Positions 1 to 7,250 of a stretch of DNA of 64,000 bases are shown one piece after another (positions within the stretch are counted from its first letter, which is position 1; every line of letters starts with the position of its first letter). The translations under genes and the position numbers were made by a program. The notes under the pieces are model-generated. The model searched no databases, had not been told where the DNA came from, and was given only the letters and a program-made list of their open reading frames with translations. The stretch is from Azorhizobium doebereinerae UFLA1-100 (GTDB lineage Bacteria; Pseudomonadota; Alphaproteobacteria; Rhizobiales; Xanthobacteraceae): assembly GCF_000473085.1 (NCBI RefSeq), contig NZ_AXBA01000011.1, forward strand, positions 47,886-111,885. Reading direction: 5' to 3'.

Positions 1-134
1 TCATGGCTGCTGTCGCCGGGCTTGGCCCGGGACGCGCCTTCTGATCCGTGCATTCTGCGATCCGGCGTTTCCATGGCCCGTTCCCCGAGCCTGGTCTTGT
101 CCGGGACGTTAAGCCAAATCCGGATGGACAGGAA

Positions 135-165
135 ACCGGGGACGGGCCTCATGCCCGTCCCCGGT
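135..165 (-). terminator. Hairpin downstream of the OFA-type MFS gene
   Basis: A perfect 13-bp inverted repeat (arms 135-147 and 153-165, 5-nt loop) begins five bases past the stop codon of the MFS gene. On the minus strand it is followed by a short T run. Its position and strength suit an intrinsic terminator. The remaining bases 1-134 show no gene that I can support. Confidence 0.7.
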
Positions 166-169
166 GCCG

Positions 170-1819
170 TCAATGCAGCAGGATCAGGGCTTTCTGAATG
201 GTGATCCAAACACCCCAGGCGAGCGGCAGGCCCACGGCCGCCCAGGCCAGGATGGCCAGCACGCTCAGTCGTTCGGATGCTGCGGGCGTTCTGGACACCG
301 GCGTCTCGCCGATGACGGCGGCACGCGGAGTGACCGGGGCGGCGGGTTTGCGGGCTGGCATGTAGTGGCGCTCGGCCACCGGGCGCACGAGCAGGTTGCA
401 GATGAAGCCGAGCACCAGCAGGCCTGCCAGGATGTACATGGTCTGATTGTAGGCCTGCGACTGCGGGATGCCGGAGGCGATCTGGTATTCCCGCAGGTAG
501 TTGATGAGCACGGGCCCGAGAATGCCCGCGGCGGCCCATGCGGTGAGGATGCGGCCATGGATGGCGCCCACCATGCCGGTGCCGAACAGGTCCGCGAGAT
601 AGGCGGGGATGGTGGCAAAGCCGCCGCCATACATAGAGACCACCACGCACAGGATCAGCACGAACAGCAGGGGGCCGCCCAGATTTGCCGCCCAGGGCAC
701 CAGCGCATAGAGCGCGAAGCCCACGGCGAAGAACGTGAAGAACGTCGCCTTGCGGCCGATGCGGTCGGAGAAGGAGGCCCAGGCCAGCCGCCCGCCGATG
801 TTGCACAGGCTGAGCAGCCCGGTGAAGCCGGCCGCGATGGCCGCGATCTGTCCCTTTTGCTGAACGCTCAGTGCGCTGAAGGGGAGATCAAGGCCGATGA
901 GGCGCCCGCCGAACACCTCCTGGAGCATGGGCGAGGCCATGCCGATAACGCCGATGCCCGCCGAGACGTTGAGGCAGAGGGCGGCCCAGAGCAGCCAGAA
1001 CTGAGGGGTGCGCCATGCGGCTTCCAGGCTGACGTCATGCTTGGTGACGAGCTTGCGCGTGGAGATGGAAATCCCGCTCCAGCCCGCCGGCTTCCACCCT
1101 TCGGCGGGAACCCGGTAGCCGAGCGCGCCGCACACCATGAAGACGAAATAGATGGCCGCCAGCACCAGGAAGGTCTGCCACACGCCCACCGAGGTCGGGG
1201 TGGCGAAGGCGCGCATGAGGAGGTCGGCCAGCGGCGCGCCGATCATCGCCCCTCCGCCGAAGCCCATGATGGCCATGCCGGTGGCCATGCCGCGCCGATC
1301 CGGAAACCATTTGATGAGCGTCGAGACCGGTGAGATGTATCCGAGCCCGAGGCCGATGCCGCCGAGCACGCCGGACCCGAGCCACAGCATCCAGATCTGG
1401 TGCAGGGAGATGCCGGCGGCCGAGATGACGAGGCCACCGCACCAGCACACGGCCGAGACCAGTCCGGCCTTGCGCGGCCCGGCATGTTCCAGCCAGCCGC
1501 CGAACAGCGCGGCCGAACAGCCCAGCAGGACAAAGAACAGCGTGTAGGTCCAGCCCAGCATGCTGATCTGCCAGTCGCAGGTGGTGGCCACGATGCGGGC
1601 GAGGAACGTCATGTCCGAAGGACAGGCGATCGGCTGGCTGACGCCGACGGCGCGAGACAGCGGCAGCCAGAAGACGCTGAAGCCGTAGGCCATCCCGATG
1701 CACAGGTGGATGGCGAGGGCCGCGGGGGGAACGAGCCAGCGATTGAAGTGGGCTTCGGCGACCGTGCGTTCCCGGCTCAGGAATGGCGCGGAGGGTCGCG
1801 GGTAGGTTGCAACGGACAT
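170..1819 (-). CDS. OFA-family MFS transporter (oxalate/formate antiporter-like)
   Basis: A 549-residue inner-membrane carrier of the major facilitator superfamily. The opening segment (AIHLCIGMAYGFSVFWLPL) and the late GAIHGRILTAWAAAGILGP stretch are typical of the oxalate:formate antiporter (OFA) subgroup, which exchanges or imports small mono- and dicarboxylates. It is about 100 residues longer than a minimal 12-helix MFS protein, with a large loop after the first helices and an extra C-terminal helix. The start at 1819 is chosen because GGGAGA lies directly upstream; the frame remains open further upstream but without coding character. The gene stands alone behind a candidate sigma-54 promoter. 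The substrate cannot be read from the sequence. Confidence 0.85.
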   Translation of the reverse strand: MSVATYPRPSAPFLSRERTVAEAHFNRWLVPPAALAIHLCIGMAYGFSVFWLPLSRAVGVSQPIACPSDMTFLARIVATTCDWQISMLGWTYTLFFVLLGCSAALFGGWLEHAGPRKAGLVSAVCWCGGLVISAAGISLHQIWMLWLGSGVLGGIGLGLGYISPVSTLIKWFPDRRGMATGMAIMGFGGGAMIGAPLADLLMRAFATPTSVGVWQTFLVLAAIYFVFMVCGALGYRVPAEGWKPAGWSGISISTRKLVTKHDVSLEAAWRTPQFWLLWAALCLNVSAGIGVIGMASPMLQEVFGGRLIGLDLPFSALSVQQKGQIAAIAAGFTGLLSLCNIGGRLAWASFSDRIGRKATFFTFFAVGFALYALVPWAANLGGPLLFVLILCVVVSMYGGGFATIPAYLADLFGTGMVGAIHGRILTAWAAAGILGPVLINYLREYQIASGIPQSQAYNQTMYILAGLLVLGFICNLLVRPVAERHYMPARKPAAPVTPRAAVIGETPVSRTPAASERLSVLAILAWAAVGLPLAWGVWITIQKALILLH

Positions 1820-1883
1820 GATGTCTCCCTGACCAAAAATTCTTGTTTGGCTCCGGGCCTTTGGGCGCGGGCGCGATGGGCCA

Positions 1884-1899
1884 AGCAAGGACGGGGCCA
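1884..1899 (-). promoter_or_regulatory. Candidate sigma-54 (-24/-12) promoter
   Basis: On the minus strand this reads TGGCCCCGTCCTTGCT. It matches the sigma-54 consensus TGGCAC-N5-TTGCW at every fixed position except one (A to C), and the invariant GG and GC are separated by exactly 10 bases. It would start transcription about 55 bases before the MFS start codon. Two palindromes 75-120 bases upstream are at the usual distance for an NtrC-type activator. Confidence 0.5.
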
Positions 1900-1954
1900 T
1901 GAGGGAGAGCGCTTGAGGAGCAAGGCGGCAGAGGCGTCCGGGAACCTCTGGCCC

Positions 1955-1967
1955 GGACAGAATGTCC
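1955..1967. promoter_or_regulatory. Palindrome GGACA-N3-TGTCC, copy 1 (possible activator site)
   Basis: Perfect 5-bp inverted repeat around three bases (GGACAGAATGTCC), 56 bp upstream of the candidate sigma-54 box. A second copy lies 42 bp away centre to centre, i.e. on the same helix face. Confidence 0.5.
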
Positions 1968-1996
1968 AGTCCGGAGGAAGCGAAGTCGGTCCGGGT

Positions 1997-2009
1997 GGAC
2001 AGTTTGTCC
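1997..2009. promoter_or_regulatory. Palindrome GGACA-N3-TGTCC, copy 2 (possible activator site)
   Basis: Perfect inverted repeat GGACAGTTTGTCC, sharing both arms with copy 1 and centred 42 bp from it (four helical turns). The cognate regulator is not obvious in this window. Confidence 0.5.
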
Positions 2010-2125
2010 CGCCGGCGCGGGCCAGACGCCGGACCGCCGGCCGGAGCTTGGTCGCTCCTTGCCTGGCGGGGCATCGTCGCGCGGCTCGGCACGGGGCTGC
2101 CGGCTCGCGCGCGGGGGCGGTGGGT

Positions 2126-2566
2126 CTACCCCTTCAGCCGCTCGGTGAAGGCGGTGAAGAACTGATCGGCGAGCTTGCGCGAGGTCGCCTGGACGAGGCG
2201 GCTGCCGAGCGCGGCAAGCTTGCCGCCGATCTCGGCCTTGGCGTCGTAGCTCAGCACGGTCTCGTCCCCGTCGGCGACGAGCCGCACGTCGGAGCCGCCC
2301 TTGGCGAAGCCGGCGATGCCGCCATTGCCCTGGCCGAGGATGCGGCAGCCGTTGGGTGCGTCGATATCCTGCAATTCCACCGTGCCGGCAAAGGTCGCCG
2401 AGACCGGGCCGACCTTGAGCTGGACCTTGGCGGCGAAGCTCGTCGGCGAGGTCTGCTCCAGCTCCTTGCAGCCGGGGATGCAGGCCTTCAGCGTCTCCGG
2501 GTCGAAGAGCGCCTGCCAGACCATGTCGCGCGGGGCCGCGATGCGGTGTTCGCCGGTGATGTCCAT
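2126..2566 (-). CDS. CoxG-like SRPBCC-family protein
   Basis: A 146-residue protein of the CoxG/SRPBCC fold. It begins MDITGEHRIAAPRDMVWQAL and carries the PETLKACIPGCKELE segment characteristic of CO dehydrogenase subunit G-like proteins. CoxG proteins help recruit or mature Mo-hydroxylases at the membrane; the hydrophobic cavity may instead bind a ligand. It is the last gene of the hydroxylase/LIV operon, 19 bases after the livF-like stop, which supports a role with the hydroxylase at 7.2-11 kb. The C-terminal membrane anchor found in longer CoxG proteins is absent. Confidence 0.85.
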   Translation of the reverse strand: MDITGEHRIAAPRDMVWQALFDPETLKACIPGCKELEQTSPTSFAAKVQLKVGPVSATFAGTVELQDIDAPNGCRILGQGNGGIAGFAKGGSDVRLVADGDETVLSYDAKAEIGGKLAALGSRLVQATSRKLADQFFTAFTERLKG

Positions 2567-2585
2567 ACGTGTCTCCGGGCGCCGT

Positions 2586-3299
2586 TCAGACGGCGCAATA
2601 GCGTTCCTGGATGGCCTTGTCGGCGAGCAGCGCGGCGGCCGTGCTGCGATGCACGACCTCGCCCTGGTCGATGATCACGGCGCGGTCGGCGAGCCTCAGC
2701 GCCCATTCGACGTTCTGTTCCACCAGCAGCAGCGTCACCCCCTGGTCGCGCAGGCGCCGGAAGAGCGCGCCCATCTCCTCGACCAGGACCGGCATGATGC
2801 CCTCCGAGGGTTCGTCGAGCAGGATCATCTTCGGCTTGGCGATCATGGCGCGGGCGATGGCGAGCATCTGCTGCTCGCCGCCGGACATGGTGACGCCCTG
2901 CTGGTCAAGCCGCTCCTTCAGCCGCGGAAAGCTCTCCGCGATCTCGTCGATCGCCCGACGCTCGTCGATCGTGCCGTCGGTGGCGACGAGGCCGAGCTGG
3001 AGGTTCTCGCGCACGGAAAGCCCGGGCACGATCCGCCGCTCCTCCGGCACGTAGGCGAGGCCGAGCTTGAAGCGGGCATGGGCCGGCAGCGGCAGGAGGT
3101 CCACACCGGCGAGCCGCACCGCGCCCGTGGCCTTCGGCATCAAGCCCATGACGGAGCGGATGGTCGATGTCTTTCCCGCCCCGTTGCGGCCGACCAGCGC
3201 GACGATCTCGCCGGGTTCCACCTCAAGCGAGATGCCGTGCAGGACATGGCTCGCGCCATACCAGGCGTTCAGCCCCTCGATCTCAAGCATAGCCATCAT
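2586..3299 (-). CDS. livF: LIV-type ABC transporter ATP-binding protein (LivF-like)
   Basis: A 237-residue ABC ATPase of the HAAT branched-chain amino acid/amide family. Walker A is GRNGAGKT (about 37-44), the signature is MSGGEQQ and Walker B is ILLDEPS. Its short length and lack of a C-terminal extension match LivF. The chosen ATG overlaps the end of livG-like by 17 bases; other in-frame ATGs at 3296 and 3290 are possible. It forms one importer with the four genes upstream. In this setting the substrate is more likely an aromatic or heterocyclic acid than leucine. Confidence 0.88.
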   Translation of the reverse strand: MMAMLEIEGLNAWYGASHVLHGISLEVEPGEIVALVGRNGAGKTSTIRSVMGLMPKATGAVRLAGVDLLPLPAHARFKLGLAYVPEERRIVPGLSVRENLQLGLVATDGTIDERRAIDEIAESFPRLKERLDQQGVTMSGGEQQMLAIARAMIAKPKMILLDEPSEGIMPVLVEEMGALFRRLRDQGVTLLLVEQNVEWALRLADRAVIIDQGEVVHRSTAAALLADKAIQERYCAV

Positions 3300-4038
3300 T
3301 CTGTCCCAGATAGACGCGGCGGACCTCGGGGTCCGTCTGGATGTGCTGCGGGCTGCCATCGGCGATCAGCCGGCCGTGATGCAGCACGAGGATGCGGTCG
3401 CTGAGGCCGAGGATCATCTTCATCTTGTGCTCGACCAGCAGGATGGTGCGCTCGGCCGCGAGCCGTTCGAGCAGGGCGACCATCTCCTTGGTCTCCTCCG
3501 GTCCCATGCCGGCGGTCGGTTCGTCGAGCAGCAGAAGCTCGGGATCCGCGACCAGCGCGATGGCGATCTCCAGCGCGCGCTGCTGGCCATGGGCGAGGAA
3601 TTTCGCCGTGCCGTCGCGGCGCCCGCCGAGGCCCACGGCGGCCAGCGCGGCATCGGCTCTGTCGTCGAGTTCGGTCATCACGGCGCGGTTGCGCCAGATG
3701 TCATAGCGCGCACGGAACGCCTGCGCCGCGACCCGCACGTTCTCGTGGACCGAGAGCTCCGGGAAGATGTTGGTGATCTGGTAGGAGCGCGCGATGCCGA
3801 GATGCGCGAAGCGGTGCTGCGGCGTGCCGGTGATGTCGCGCCCCTTGAAGCGGATGGAGCCGGCCGACGGCGCCAGCACGCCGGAGAGCACGTTGAAGAA
3901 GGTGCTCTTGCCCGCGCCGTTCGGCCCGATGATGGCGGTCACCTTGTTCGCTTCGAAGGCCGCGGTCACGCCTTCGAGCGCGATGAAGCCGCCGAAGCGC
4001 CGGCTGATGCTCTCGACCGAGAGCAGGGGCGCGTTCAT
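3283..4038 (-). CDS. livG: LIV-type ABC transporter ATP-binding protein (LivG-like)
   Basis: A 251-residue ABC ATPase. Walker A GPNGAGKST lies at about 38-46, the signature region is LAHGQQRALEIA (a common LivG variant of LSGGQ), and Walker B is LLLDEPTAGM. The start at 4038 (MNAPLLSVES) overlaps the LivM-like stop by four bases, showing translational coupling. It pairs with the LivF-like ATPase to energise import through the two permeases encoded upstream. Confidence 0.9.
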   Translation of the reverse strand: MNAPLLSVESISRRFGGFIALEGVTAAFEANKVTAIIGPNGAGKSTFFNVLSGVLAPSAGSIRFKGRDITGTPQHRFAHLGIARSYQITNIFPELSVHENVRVAAQAFRARYDIWRNRAVMTELDDRADAALAAVGLGGRRDGTAKFLAHGQQRALEIAIALVADPELLLLDEPTAGMGPEETKEMVALLERLAAERTILLVEHKMKMILGLSDRILVLHHGRLIADGSPQHIQTDPEVRRVYLGQNDGYA

Positions 4039-5033
4039 CGGTCGGCCCTCCAGGCGATGAGCGTTCCCCAGATGCCCTTGGGCAGGAACAGCACGAACAG
4101 GATGAAGACCGTGCCGACGACGATCTGCCAGTGCGAGGTCCAGAGCGAGACCACATCCTCCATGAGGAGGAAGGCGAGCGCGCCGACGAAGGGGCCGAAG
4201 AAGCTGCCGGCCCCGCCGAGGAGCGTCATCATCACGATCATGCCAGAGGTCTGGTAGTGCAGGATGTCGAGCGGGACGATGGCGAGGTGCAGCGCGAACA
4301 GCGTGCCCGCCAAGGCGCAGATCAGTCCAGACAGGGTGAAGGCGATCAGCTTGGTGCGCTCCACATCGTAGCCGCAGGCCCGTGCCCGGGTCTCGTTCTC
4401 GCGGATCGCCTCGATCACCGCCCCGAAGGGCGAGTTCAGGATGCGCGAGACCAGCCAGAGCGCGGCCGCCGCGAAGACCATCAGCACATAGTATTTCTTG
4501 ATCGGATCGAGGAAGTCGATCGACCAGCCCAGAATATCGAGCTTCGCCACCGTGAAGCCGCGCAGCCCGTTCTCGCCCCCGGTCCAGGACGAGGCCTGGA
4601 GTGCCGTGTAGTAGACGAGCTGCGACAGCGCCAGCGTCACCATCGAGAAATAGATGCCGCGCGTGCGGATCGACAAAAGGCCGATGACGAAGGCGAGCGC
4701 AGCGCCAGCGGCCACGCCGAGCAGGAGCGCCGCGAACCACGGCACGCCGAACCTGCCGATGGCGATGCCGGTGACATAGGCGCCGGCCCCGAAGAAGGCG
4801 GCATGGCCGAAGGAGAGCAGCCCAGTATAGCCGAACAGCAAATTGTAGCCGACGGCAAGCAGTCCGTAGACCAGCACGTTGACGGCGAGCGCGTTGGACG
4901 GCAGCAGCCAGGGCAGCAGGCAGAGCGCCAGGATGGACAGCGGCACGCGCCAGGCCGCGAGCCGGGCCCGCCAGCCGCGGTGGCCGGCGGGCCCGGCCAT
5001 GACGGAAGCGATGGAGGAGGTGGAGGCGGTCAT
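4035..5033 (-). CDS. livM: LIV-type ABC transporter permease (LivM-like)
   Basis: A 332-residue polytopic permease of the BPD_transp_2 family. The N-terminal region holds the conserved VYGLLAVGYNLLFGYTGLLS segment followed by FGHAAFFGAGAY, and the cytoplasmic loop contains the EAIRENETRARACGYD coupling motif that contacts the ATPases. Length and motifs match LivM. It lies 10 bases downstream of the LivH-like gene and overlaps the LivG-like gene. Confidence 0.9.
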   Translation of the reverse strand: MTASTSSIASVMAGPAGHRGWRARLAAWRVPLSILALCLLPWLLPSNALAVNVLVYGLLAVGYNLLFGYTGLLSFGHAAFFGAGAYVTGIAIGRFGVPWFAALLLGVAAGAALAFVIGLLSIRTRGIYFSMVTLALSQLVYYTALQASSWTGGENGLRGFTVAKLDILGWSIDFLDPIKKYYVLMVFAAAALWLVSRILNSPFGAVIEAIRENETRARACGYDVERTKLIAFTLSGLICALAGTLFALHLAIVPLDILHYQTSGMIVMMTLLGGAGSFFGPFVGALAFLLMEDVVSLWTSHWQIVVGTVFILFVLFLPKGIWGTLIAWRADR

Positions 5034-5043
5034 CCGGTTTTCC

Positions 5044-5919
5044 TCATGCCCGTGTCGGCTTGCCGAACAGGCCCTGGGGCCGGACCAGCAGAACGAGCGC
5101 CATCAGCGCGAACATCACGATCGTCGCCATCTCGGGGGCGAAGAGGGCGGTCATGCTGATCGCCACGCCGACCAGCAGTCCGGCCACGACGGCGCCGACC
5201 AGCGAGCCCATGCCGCCGATCACCGTGACGACGAAGGCCTCGGCCAGCACGAGCGAGCCCATCTCGGGATTGACGTTGCGCATCGGCGCGGCGAGCACGC
5301 CGCCGAGCGCGGTCAGGGCGACGCCGAGGCCGAACACCAGCAGCCAGACCGTGGCGATGTCGACGCCGAGCACGCGCATGATCTGGGGATCCTTGGCCCC
5401 GGCCCGGACGATCAGCCCGAACTTGGTCTTCTCCAGCCCGAGCCAGAGCAGCAGCAGGGTCAGGGCGACAACGCCCACGACAAAGAGCCGATAGATGGGG
5501 AAGAAGCCGATCCCGAGATCCGCGACGCCCGCCAACTGCGGCGGCGTCGGAAACGGGATGCCGTCGCTGCCGAAGAGGATGCGGACCGCCTCGACCAGCA
5601 CATAGCCGAGCCCGAAGGTGAGCAGCAGCGGGTCGTCGACCGAGCGCTTGTAGAGCGGCCGGATCAGCACCCGTTCGATGAGCATGCCCAGGGCGCCGAC
5701 GGCGAGGGGGGCGATGAGCAATCCCCACCAGAAGCTGCCGGTGAGCGAGGCGATCCAGAGGCCGGCATAGGCCCCGACCATGAACAGCGCGCCATGGGCG
5801 AAGTTCACCACGCCCAGCATGCCGAAGATGATCGACAGGCCCAGCGCGACCATGATCATGATCGCGCCGAGCGCGACGCCCGAGAAAAGCTGCATCGCGA
5901 TGAGTTCGGCATCCATCAC
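5044..5919 (-). CDS. livH: LIV-type ABC transporter permease (LivH-like)
   Basis: A 291-residue permease beginning MMDAELIAMQLFSGVALGAI, with the signature GLSIIFGMLGVVNFAHGALF. Eight or so hydrophobic helices can be counted. LivH and LivM form the membrane channel of HAAT importers. It follows the binding-protein gene by 28 bases in the same operon. Confidence 0.9.
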   Translation of the reverse strand: MMDAELIAMQLFSGVALGAIMIMVALGLSIIFGMLGVVNFAHGALFMVGAYAGLWIASLTGSFWWGLLIAPLAVGALGMLIERVLIRPLYKRSVDDPLLLTFGLGYVLVEAVRILFGSDGIPFPTPPQLAGVADLGIGFFPIYRLFVVGVVALTLLLLWLGLEKTKFGLIVRAGAKDPQIMRVLGVDIATVWLLVFGLGVALTALGGVLAAPMRNVNPEMGSLVLAEAFVVTVIGGMGSLVGAVVAGLLVGVAISMTALFAPEMATIVMFALMALVLLVRPQGLFGKPTRA

Positions 5920-5947
5920 GGAGCCTCCATGACGCGGTTGCGACGGA

Positions 5948-7186
5948 TCAGGCGGGGAAGCCGAGCTCGGAGCAGGTGCGCAGAATGCTCTCTGCGGCCG
6001 GTTCGATCGCCAGGATCTTGAAGAGGTCGGCCTCGTTCTTCATCTCCGCCTTCTTCTTTGATTCCAGCACCAGCACCGATTGCACCGACTGGTGGTCGCA
6101 TGCTCGGTAGTGCTGCGGTCCCTTGGCCACGTCGTATTGCAGCTTCTCCAGAGCCGCGACCACCTTGTCGGTGTCGGGGCCGCCGGCCGCCGCCATGGCG
6201 AGCAGCAGTGAGGAGACGCCGGTGAAGCCATAGGCGCCGTAGTCGGTCGGATAGGCGCCGCCATTGGCGGCCTTGAAGGCGTCGTTGAAGGCCTTTGCCG
6301 ACGGGATGGTGTCCTCCAGCCCCCAATAATAGTTGGCGCCGCCGACCACGCCCTCGAAGGCCTCCGGCCCGACGGCAAGGCGCTGGTTGTGCAGCAGCAC
6401 CGGAACGACGATCTTCGACTGGCGGTTCATGCCGAAATCGACCGCCTGCTTGATGGCGTTGGCCTGGTCGCGGCCGAAATTGCAGATGCAGAGGATGTCG
6501 GGCCGCATGGCGCGCAGCTGCGGCATGAAGGTCGAATAATCGGCCGCGCCGAACGGGTGCAGGATCTCGCCGACGCTGGTCGCGCCGATCGCGGCCTGCG
6601 CGCGCTTGAAGCCGCGCAGCATCTCATGGCCATAGGCATAGTCGGCGACGAGATAGGCGATTTTCGAGCCCGGCTTGAAGGTATGCTTCGCCACGGCGGC
6701 CGTGGTCATGTGCGGGTTCAGGGCCTCGTGGAAGGTGAAGCGGCTGAAATCCTTGACCTCGTTGATCGTGTCCGACTGGCTGATCGAGACATAGATCACG
6801 CCGCGGGCGCGGGTGACCTCGTTCACCGCCAGTTGCACCGCGCTCGACAGCGCGCCGACGACCGCGTGCACCTTGTCCTTCTCGATCAGTTCGAGCGTGC
6901 GCGTCGCGGCCTCGCCGGCGTTCAGCTTGTCGTCGCGCACCAGCAGTTCGACCTTGCGCCCGGCGATGCCGCCTTTGTCGTTGACGAGCTTTACCGCCAG
7001 CTCGGCGCTCTTGACCTGGTCCTTGGCCTCGGCGGCGAAGGGGCCGGTGAGGGGGGTGGGAAAGCCGATGCGGATGCTCTCGCCCTGCGCGCGGACGAGG
7101 GCCGGCATCGCGAGCGCGGCGGAGCCGGCGGCAAGACCGGCGAGCGCGCTGCGCCGGGTAATGGAATAAGTGCCCTGGCTGGTCAT
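5948..7186 (-). CDS. LIV-type ABC transporter substrate-binding protein
   Basis: A 412-residue periplasmic binding protein of the Peripla_BP_6 (LivK) family. The N-terminus (TRRSALAGLAAGSAALAMPALVRA) reads as a Tat or twin-arginine-like signal. The mature protein starts with RIGFPTPLTGPFAAEAKDQV and contains KVELLVRDDKLNAGEAATR, both typical of this family. It is preceded by an unusual CAA-rich leader (7187-7250). Binding proteins of this type beside Mo-hydroxylases often bind aromatic acids; the actual ligand is unknown. Confidence 0.88.
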   Translation of the reverse strand: MTSQGTYSITRRSALAGLAAGSAALAMPALVRAQGESIRIGFPTPLTGPFAAEAKDQVKSAELAVKLVNDKGGIAGRKVELLVRDDKLNAGEAATRTLELIEKDKVHAVVGALSSAVQLAVNEVTRARGVIYVSISQSDTINEVKDFSRFTFHEALNPHMTTAAVAKHTFKPGSKIAYLVADYAYGHEMLRGFKRAQAAIGATSVGEILHPFGAADYSTFMPQLRAMRPDILCICNFGRDQANAIKQAVDFGMNRQSKIVVPVLLHNQRLAVGPEAFEGVVGGANYYWGLEDTIPSAKAFNDAFKAANGGAYPTDYGAYGFTGVSSLLLAMAAAGGPDTDKVVAALEKLQYDVAKGPQHYRACDHQSVQSVLVLESKKKAEMKNEADLFKILAIEPAAESILRTCSELGFPA

Positions 7187-7250
7187 GGTGTCCTCCGCAT
7201 ATCGTTGTTCTTGTGGTTTGTTCTTCGACGTTGTTGTCGTTCGTTCTTGG

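Larger units (their letters stand above)
1820..2125. other. Intergenic regulatory region upstream of the OFA transporter
   Basis: Non-coding stretch of about 306 bases between the CoxG-like gene and the MFS gene. It holds a candidate sigma-54 promoter (1884-1899) and two GGACA-N3-TGTCC palindromes, described separately. No gene is supported here. Confidence 0.6.
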
